Position numbers and translations under genes: made by a program
Notes under the pieces: generated by a model
Database searches by the model: none
What the model was told of the DNA's origin: nothing
What the model saw: the letters and a program-made list of their open reading frames with translations, nothing else
Shown here: piece by piece, positions 1 to 7,500 of the stretch
How positions within the stretch are numbered: the stretch's first letter is position 1
How the letters are laid out: each line of letters opens with the position of its first letter
Origin: Saprospiraceae bacterium
Lineage (GTDB): Bacteria; Bacteroidota; Bacteroidia; Chitinophagales; Saprospiraceae
Assembly (NCBI GenBank): GCA_016787375.1
Contig: JAEUUM010000383.1
Coordinates: 1-8,371, forward strand
Direction of reading: 5' to 3'
DNA: 8,371 nucleotides

Positions 1-1
1 G

Positions 2-1498
2 GTAAAACTAAACTGGAACATTTCTGACCCTATATTTCAAAAACCTGCAAATTGGGATCAAAAAATCACTTCAAAAACTATTTCAGTAAAAGACCTGCAA
101 AAACGAAAGAGAAACCTATTGAACGATGCCACCAATCGCGGATATCCCTTTGCCTCAGTGTTCTTCTCAGATATTAAAATCATCAATCAAGAATTTCAGG
201 CGAGTTTAAATGCTGAGAAAGGTCCATTTATAATCATGGATGATATTACCGTAGAAGGAGAGAAGATTGTTTCAGATAACCGAATCTGGAATTATGTTCT
301 TGATCTGAAACAAGGCAAGCCATTTATTGCAAACAAAATAACACAAATTGATGAGCGAATCAACGAATTGCCCTTTGTAGAAACGACCTCTCCTTCCCAA
401 ATCATTTTTAAAGAAGACCAGGCAAGCATCAAATTATTTTTAAAAAAGAAAAAGGCGAACCATTTTGATATCATTTTGGGTCTACAGCCAACTTCCGGTG
501 CCAACCCATCACAATCTAGAACCATATTAACCGGGCAAATTACTGCTGACATGTATAATATGTTGTCGGGTGGAGAGAGGATATTCTTTGACTACAGAAG
601 GTTTAACGTGGAAGACCAAAATGTACAACTTGGTTTGACTTGGCCATTTTTGCTTGGAACCAAAGTAGGTGCAGACGGTCAATTTCAGCTCCAAAAACGT
701 GACACAACACACCTCGATATACAATATGGTGTTGGTTTGAAAATACCATTAAAACACAGGTCTTCTATTAAAATTTTTATTCAGGAAAATATTTCAAACT
801 TATTGTCTATTAATAAAACTGCAATCCAAAATTCCATTAAATTGCCATCCTTACTCGACTTTAAACGATCGTCATTTGGTCTGGAAGGAAGTATAACATC
901 ACTTGATTTTATTATAAATCCTACTTCTGGTTGGGATTTTAAAATCAAAGCAATGGCAGGGTTGAGAACGATTAAAAAAAACCAAAAGATAATTGCTCTC
1001 AGTAGAACAGGAGTTGATTTTAATGCCCTGTATGACAGTGCCGGTATTAAGTCCGGTCAATTTAGATTTGATTTTCAGCTGGATAGATACACCCGAATTT
1101 TCAAAAAGCAAATTCTAAAGACAAGTTTGCAAAGTGGTAGCATTTTATTTTCAGAAAATACTTTGAGAAATGAGTTATACAGAATCGGTGGCTACAAATT
1201 ACTCCGTGGTTTCGATGAGCAATCTCTCGAGGTATCGAAATACCTATTGGCCTCTGTTGAATACAGGTATTTATTAGGACCTCTGTCCTATGCATTTATC
1301 TTTTCTGATTTTGCATTTACCAACACCAACTATGATAATATCAACTTTAACGACCAGCCTTTGTCCTTTGGGTTTGGTATGACTCTACAAACAAAAGCAG
1401 GATTATTCGGGGTGGTGGCAGCTGTAGGTCAAAGGACAGGTTTAGCTTTTGACTTCAGGGCACCAAAAATACACTTTGGCTACATCAGCGTTTTTTAA
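2..1498 (+). CDS. Omp85-superfamily (BamA/TamA-like) outer-membrane protein, 5' partial
   Basis: The frame is open from the first base of the window with no ATG before base 119, so the true start lies upstream; 498 residues are visible (residue 1 = bases 2-4). Residues 1 to about 66 look like the end of a POTRA domain, including the GYPFAS motif (47-52) typical of these repeats. A complete POTRA follows (about 74-149, from GPFIIMDDITVEG to the LKKKK segment). The rest, starting near ANHFDIILG, alternates polar and hydrophobic residues like a beta-barrel. LRGF (401-404) matches the conserved loop-6 RGF/RGY motif of Omp85 proteins, and the chain ends in Phe (GYISVF), the usual C-terminal beta-signal. 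Known members insert barrel proteins or translocate proteins across the outer membrane. With few POTRAs visible I cannot tell housekeeping BamA from a smaller TamA-like or accessory paralogue; the short POTRA-barrel spacing favours the accessory type. It converges on the giant gene and is not in an operon with it. Confidence 0.87.
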   Translation, partial: VKLNWNISDPIFQKPANWDQKITSKTISVKDLQKRKRNLLNDATNRGYPFASVFFSDIKIINQEFQASLNAEKGPFIIMDDITVEGEKIVSDNRIWNYVLDLKQGKPFIANKITQIDERINELPFVETTSPSQIIFKEDQASIKLFLKKKKANHFDIILGLQPTSGANPSQSRTILTGQITADMYNMLSGGERIFFDYRRFNVEDQNVQLGLTWPFLLGTKVGADGQFQLQKRDTTHLDIQYGVGLKIPLKHRSSIKIFIQENISNLLSINKTAIQNSIKLPSLLDFKRSSFGLEGSITSLDFIINPTSGWDFKIKAMAGLRTIKKNQKIIALSRTGVDFNALYDSAGIKSGQFRFDFQLDRYTRIFKKQILKTSLQSGSILFSENTLRNELYRIGGYKLLRGFDEQSLEVSKYLLASVEYRYLLGPLSYAFIFSDFAFTNTNYDNINFNDQPLSFGFGMTLQTKAGLFGVVAAVGQRTGLAFDFRAPKIHFGYISVF

Positions 1499-1517
1499 AT
1501 TCCGTGTTCGTTAAAAT

Positions 1518-1556
1518 ATCAAACACCTTTCTCATACATCAAGAAAGGTGTTTGAT
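1518..1556. terminator. Bidirectional hairpin terminator between convergent genes
   Basis: A perfect 15-bp inverted repeat (1518-1532 ATCAAACACCTTTCT, 1542-1556 AGAAAGGTGTTTGAT) encloses a 9-base loop. It sits 19 bases after the plus-strand stop and 12 bases after the minus-strand stop. Read on the minus strand, the stem is followed at once by ATTTTAA, a short U-rich tail. On the plus strand the downstream sequence is A/T-rich but has no immediate T run, so termination there is probably weaker. The whole 70-base gap between the genes is accounted for by this element and short flanks. Confidence 0.8.
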
Positions 1557-1568
1557 GAATCATGTTAA

Positions 1569-4500
1569 TTATTTTAAAAATACCATTTTTTGCATTCCTA
1601 CAAAACTACCTGTCTTGAATTGATAAAAATAAATGCCAAGACCAGGCAAATCATTGCCGGATATTTCGAATTTATTCTCACCTTTTCTGTAGGATCCGCT
1701 TATTTCCTTAACCAGCGTTCCGTCAACAGTGAAGAATTTAATTGTTGCGTCTGCATCCGAAGGTAATTTGAACCTAATTGCCGTATTGTTGCTGAATGGG
1801 TTAGGTTCATTTTGATACAAAATCACTTGCTGATTAATGGTTGCTGTTTCTTTGTCTGTAAATGAAAGTTCAAGTTCGAGAGCCTTATCTTCATTTGTAA
1901 ACGCTTGAGCAGGAGTAATCATTGAACTCATTGAAAGTGTTTTTACCAACTCCCCATCAGCTTTAGCTTTGAAGGTTAATGTGAACAATGACTGGTTTTC
2001 AAATTCGTTGTTTACTTCAAAACACCCGGTAATGTGTCCGTCTTCAAGGTATCTAAGCCCAAAATTCTGTTCTGTTACACCAGGAATATCACCATCAACT
2101 TTTTGAAATTCAAGTGAATTTACATCATAATTCAAAGTAAACTGCATTGCCTTGGCTAGTTTAGTGTCCCCTGGTGCTAAGCTTACTGCTATGGTTTCAC
2201 CTTTTTTGAAAAACTTGTTTGTCGTATTCAAAGTAAGTGTTTCATTACTCCTTGTACCAGTTGTATAACTAAACGCATTTGGATCAGCATCATAAGTTAC
2301 ATCACCCATTTTGTAACCAATAAAATTAAAGGTTTTGTCAGATTGAATGTTGGTGATTGCAATCTTAGAATCCAGTTGATCTAGCCAAGGATTATTTGGG
2401 TTTGTAAATTTAACATTAGAAGGTAAAAACTCCCAAGATTTTGACGCAGAAAACAAGTCAGTTATATGTAAAATCAATTTTCTTATTTCAACTATATCAG
2501 CTGTAGTAATGTTTTTACTTTTGTTTACATCTGCTGCCAACATCTTAAATGGAGAGTTCAAGGCTTTCTTACCAAGAATATGATTTGAAATATGGATCAA
2601 GTCTAAAGCATTTACACCATTTAGAGGAAACTTGCTTTGTTCCGCAAATATCTCCAGATTAGATCCATTTGGAATGGATGAAAACAAGTATTTTCCTCCG
2701 GTAGTTGGTGTATATTGATTAATACTTCCATTGATTTGAATATCAGCAGAAATTTGATTTGGTGGATTTTTTGAGTCTGATATTTCACCATTGATATCAA
2801 CCCCTACTTTGGTACTAATTTTTTTGACACTTACAGTAAATGAACATGTGCTTACATTGCCACATTCATCGGTTGCAGAGTATATAATAGTTGTCACAGT
2901 ATTTGGATCAAAAAGGCTTTCACTTTTTGGTCCTGAGATTTGCACAACCGGAATACCTCCATCGCAATTATCATTTGCCTTTGGTGAAATCCATGATACA
3001 GAGGTAGGCACTGAACTTACAATTGATATGTTTGGTGGACAAACAATAACAGGTGGAGTTTTATCTTCAACCGTTATTTTTTGGATGTATTGAGCGGTAT
3101 TTCCACATTTGTCACCTGCTGTCCATGTATAAGTAGAGACGTAGGAGTTTTTACAACCATTCGGGTTGAATTTGTACTTGATATCAAGAATCAAAGAAGG
3201 CGTTTCATCACAACCGTCTACGATCAATGGATCGACATTATTATCATTATCATCATCACAATCTACAGTGATAAATGCAGGAGGAACATCAACAAATTTC
3301 GGAGCTTTTAAATCTACCAAGCTTATTACCTGAGTCTTTGTTGATTTATTTCCTGAAGGATCAGTTGCTGTCCATGTTCGTTTGATATCATAATTTATAC
3401 TTCCACATAAAGTTTTATAAGGACTTTGATTATTTGTCTCGGAAAAAGTAACCAATGCTGAGCAATTGTCTGTTGCAGTAACGGTTGGAATACCTGGTAG
3501 CGTTCCTGAACATTCAATGGTAATATTTGCAGGAACACTTGACAAAACAGGTGGCAGGTTATCAATGACACTCACAATTGCAGTGCAAGATGATGTGGCA
3601 TTACATGCATCAGTTACAGTTAAAACGACTATGTTGTCGCCAATATTTGTGCAATTAAAACTCGTCTTACTTAGTGAAATACCTCCCCCACTGCTTCCTC
3701 CATTTATATCAGAGCTTGAAAGATTTGCATTGCCTGTTGCATCTAGATAGAGTGTAAAATTCTTACAAACTGCTTTTGCTCCCGGATTAATGGTTATGGT
3801 AAATGTAATAGGAGATCCGGTACAAGTAACCGAACCATTTGTATATACAGGAGTAACTGTTATTATTCCGGTGATTGGATTATTTGTATTGTTAATAGGG
3901 ATCCAAGATGGAATAGATGGAGATGCTGTACCACTTGCTGCAAGCCCTATTGCAGTATTGGAGTTAGTCCAATTATAGCTTGTCGCGGTTCCTGTAAATG
4001 TGATTGCACCAGTAGCAACACCGGAACAATATATTTTATTAGACTGTGAAGCTACTGTTGGAGTTGGGTTTACTGTAATTGAGTAAGTAATTGGTGTACC
4101 CGTGCATGTCTTTCCACCTGCGGTAAATGATGGTGTAACAGTAAATGTGCTTGTGAGAGGTGCTGCACCTGTGTTGGTAGCAACAAACCCAGGGACGTTG
4201 CCTGTTCCATTTAATGAAGCCAAACCTATGGCACCTGCAGTTCTCACCCAGTTGAATGCAACTCCTGATGGTGTTCCGGTAAAATTAGACGCAGGTACTG
4301 CTGCACCGGGACAATACGTTTGACTGGCAACCGAATTAACTGTAGGGATAGGATTCACCAAAACACTCTGGTTTACTGATTGAATACATCCCGGGTGATT
4401 TGAATTCGGCACACCATCTGCGGCATCAAATGTATAAATAACATTGTGGGTTCCGGCACCCAAGGCAGCCGGGTTGAATATTGTGTTGGGTGTTCCATTA

Positions 4501-7500
4501 ATTGTAAATGACCCTGTTCCCATTGCATTGCCACCTGGAGGTCCTCCTAGTAAAGCAGAACCACTTAAAGTTACTGATGGATCATTTGCACAATAAGTTG
4601 AAGCCAAACCATTAATTTGAGGATTTGGATAATAGCAAATTGAACTTAGTGTTCCGCTTGCACCTATACCATTCGAAATAGAAACACTATAGCCAATAGC
4701 ATCTACATGAACACCCATAAGTGTATAATTAACTGAACCATCACCTTGAACCGGACCCGAGGTCAATACAAATCCAACAGGTATATTAATAGGTGCCCCC
4801 GGTGGTGCCGGAGAAGAAGTTTGATATAAACCTGTGACTGAAGTTACTGTCCATGTCTGACCTGCCGGAGCATTCACAGAAATGTTCTCATTAAACTGAC
4901 CATTTATTAATGTTGAGGCATTATTCTTACAAGCACATGGTATTGAAATAACAGGGGTACAATCTATGATTTTTACATTTGAACTTTTTGAAGGTCTGCA
5001 ACTTATATCAGCAGGTACAGGACTCAATATTGCATATAAAAAATATGATCCGCTGGTTCCCATTGTTGTGGTAAACACAGCTTGCGTACCTCCGTTTGTT
5101 AAACCACTGTTTGGAACAGTTCCTAATACTGTGCCTCCAAAATAAGGGTCTGCTAATGCAACTGTAGATGAAACAAAACTGATTCCATAAGTTCCACCCA
5201 TATTTGCCAATCCATTTGCTGTTAAAGTTATGGATGATGTTTTGCATGATATTGAATTGCTGACAGACAGCGATCCTATTGTTGGACAAGCCCCTCCCGC
5301 AGCACAATCAAGCGAAATTGAAGAATTTAGCATTCCGGTGCATCCATTAGCGGTAAGGCTAAAATTATTATAAATACCAACGGCCAGTCCAGATAAAGTT
5401 CCGGCTCCACCGGAAACAGTAATCGGTGCAGAAGCAGGTAAACTATTGACAGTGTAGCTCATGGTGTATGTACCATTCGGAACATTTGTGAAATTAAAAG
5501 TAATGCTTCCATCATTATTCGTGCATGGAGGTTGTGGGTAAGATACTGAGCTTATAGCAATTACCGGTAGCGGTTTGATTGTTATTGTAAATAGTTTTGG
5601 TAGTCCCATACATCCTGCCTTCATAGGTGTTACAGCAATATTCCCAATTTGTGTGGTCATTACATTTGGGGCAATATACCCTAAAATATTACCAGAACCT
5701 GATGCAGCCAATCCTATGCCCGTATTATCGTTGGTCCATGAGTAGGTTGCTCCCGGGGTTCCTGTAAAGTTAACAGGTGCTACCGGATTACCTGAGCAAA
5801 CACTTTGGCTTGCCACATCATCTACTATTGGTGGTACCGGATCATTCAATAATGCAGGACCTGCATTTGAGCCTATACATGAATTCGCAGTAATGCTAAA
5901 TTCAGTATAGTTACCCATAGTCAAACCGGTTAAGGTCGTTGTGTTAGAAGTAACGGTTTTAGTCATTGTTGTAGGCGTACCGTTCTTTTTATAGCTTATT
6001 GTATATGACCCATCAGGTACATTTGTAAAATTTAACACAATGCTTCCGTCCGTTCCGCCACAAGTTGTAGGTCCATTTAATGCCCCAAGAGAAATTGTAA
6101 CCAAAGGTGCACTCATGTAAAGGTCTGACTTCCACAATCCTCTTCCATAAGTCGCTGCATAAATGACGTTTTCTGAATCATCTATCTCGATTTCCTGAAT
6201 TTCAACATTTGGTAGTCCGGTATTGAATAATACCCAATCAGACAATGTATTGTCTCTATAATAAATACCTACATCCATTCCGACATACAAACCATCTTGG
6301 GTGCATTTTGAGTAAGCAATTGTATTTGCAGGAATATTAGGTAATGAACCGCTGATATTAGTCCAGGTTGCTCCACCGTTAATAGATTTGTAAACTTTTG
6401 CACCTGCCGCATAATTTTGTCTGACGGCATATATAATGTTAGGATCCGTAGGATGAATAGTAATCATATTGGTAGACGAACCAGGCATAGTCATTGCTGT
6501 CCAGTTTGTACCACCATTTATTGTTCGGAAAAGGCTGTTGCTAGTACCTGCATAAATATAATTGGAATTTGAAGGTGCAACATTCAAAATGGTAAGGTTG
6601 CCAACTCCAAGGTTGCCACTAAGATCTGTCCATGCATTACCCTGATTTGTTGTTTTATACACACGATCATACCCTACATATAATGTAGTAGGTGTAGCTT
6701 GATCTATTGCAAATGGTGTAATCCAAGATCCATTCCCAGTACCGGTAGGTTTGATTTCAGTCCAGGATGCACCACCATTGGTAGATCTCTGTAAGAATCC
6801 ATATTGGTATTCTCCATACATAATGGTTGGTGTGACCGGATTAATGGCGCATTCCATTCCATCACCTCCGATGTTATCCGTCCATACACCTGCTGTATTC
6901 CTTAATTTTGTTCCATTATCCTGCAATCCTGTTATCACTCTTGTGTCTGCTTTTGAAACTCCTAAACGGTACATCTGACTGATAACCAAATCTCCTGATA
7001 CATCAGTCCACGTTGAGCCACCATTAGAAGTTTTGTAAACACCTCCATCAACTCCTTGAAAAAGGGTGTTGCCCTGCCATTCCATGGCATGTTTATCCGC
7101 ATGGACAGTTGGAACACCTGCAATCGAATACCAAAATGAGTTAAGACTCCAGTTGACTCCTCCATTTGTTGACTTCCAGTTGGTTATTCCACCTGTGTAT
7201 AGTATATTTTCATTTGCAGGATCCACAGCCAAAGTCAAATCATACCATCCCTGACCTCCGGAGGTAGATCCATCCTGTGACCCATCAAGGATATTAGGAG
7301 TGGTAGATTGAACAGCATAAGAATCACCACTATTTGTAGATTTATATAAACCATTGAAACCACTGTTGCTCGAAAGTGAGCTTAATGCATACACGACTGT
7401 ATTATTTGCAGGAGTTACAGCCAATGCAATTCTGTTGCTTCCTGATATAGTCTGGATATTTGTCCAGCTGTTTCCGTTGTTGGTTGACTTGTAAATAGTA

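Noticed and set aside
119..121. TTG as the start codon of the plus-strand gene
   Set aside because: The frame is open back to base 2 and the upstream residues continue the same POTRA domain, so this is an internal Leu codon.
3081..3311. Plus-strand frame of 76 codons with a run of Ile
   Set aside because: It is antisense to the HYR region, and the Ile run is only the complement of the Asp/Asn triplet tract. No protein-like features.
5008..5307. Minus-strand 99-codon frame rich in Cys
   Set aside because: It lies in another frame wholly inside the giant gene, whose product has clear domains on either side; composition is that of a frame shadow.
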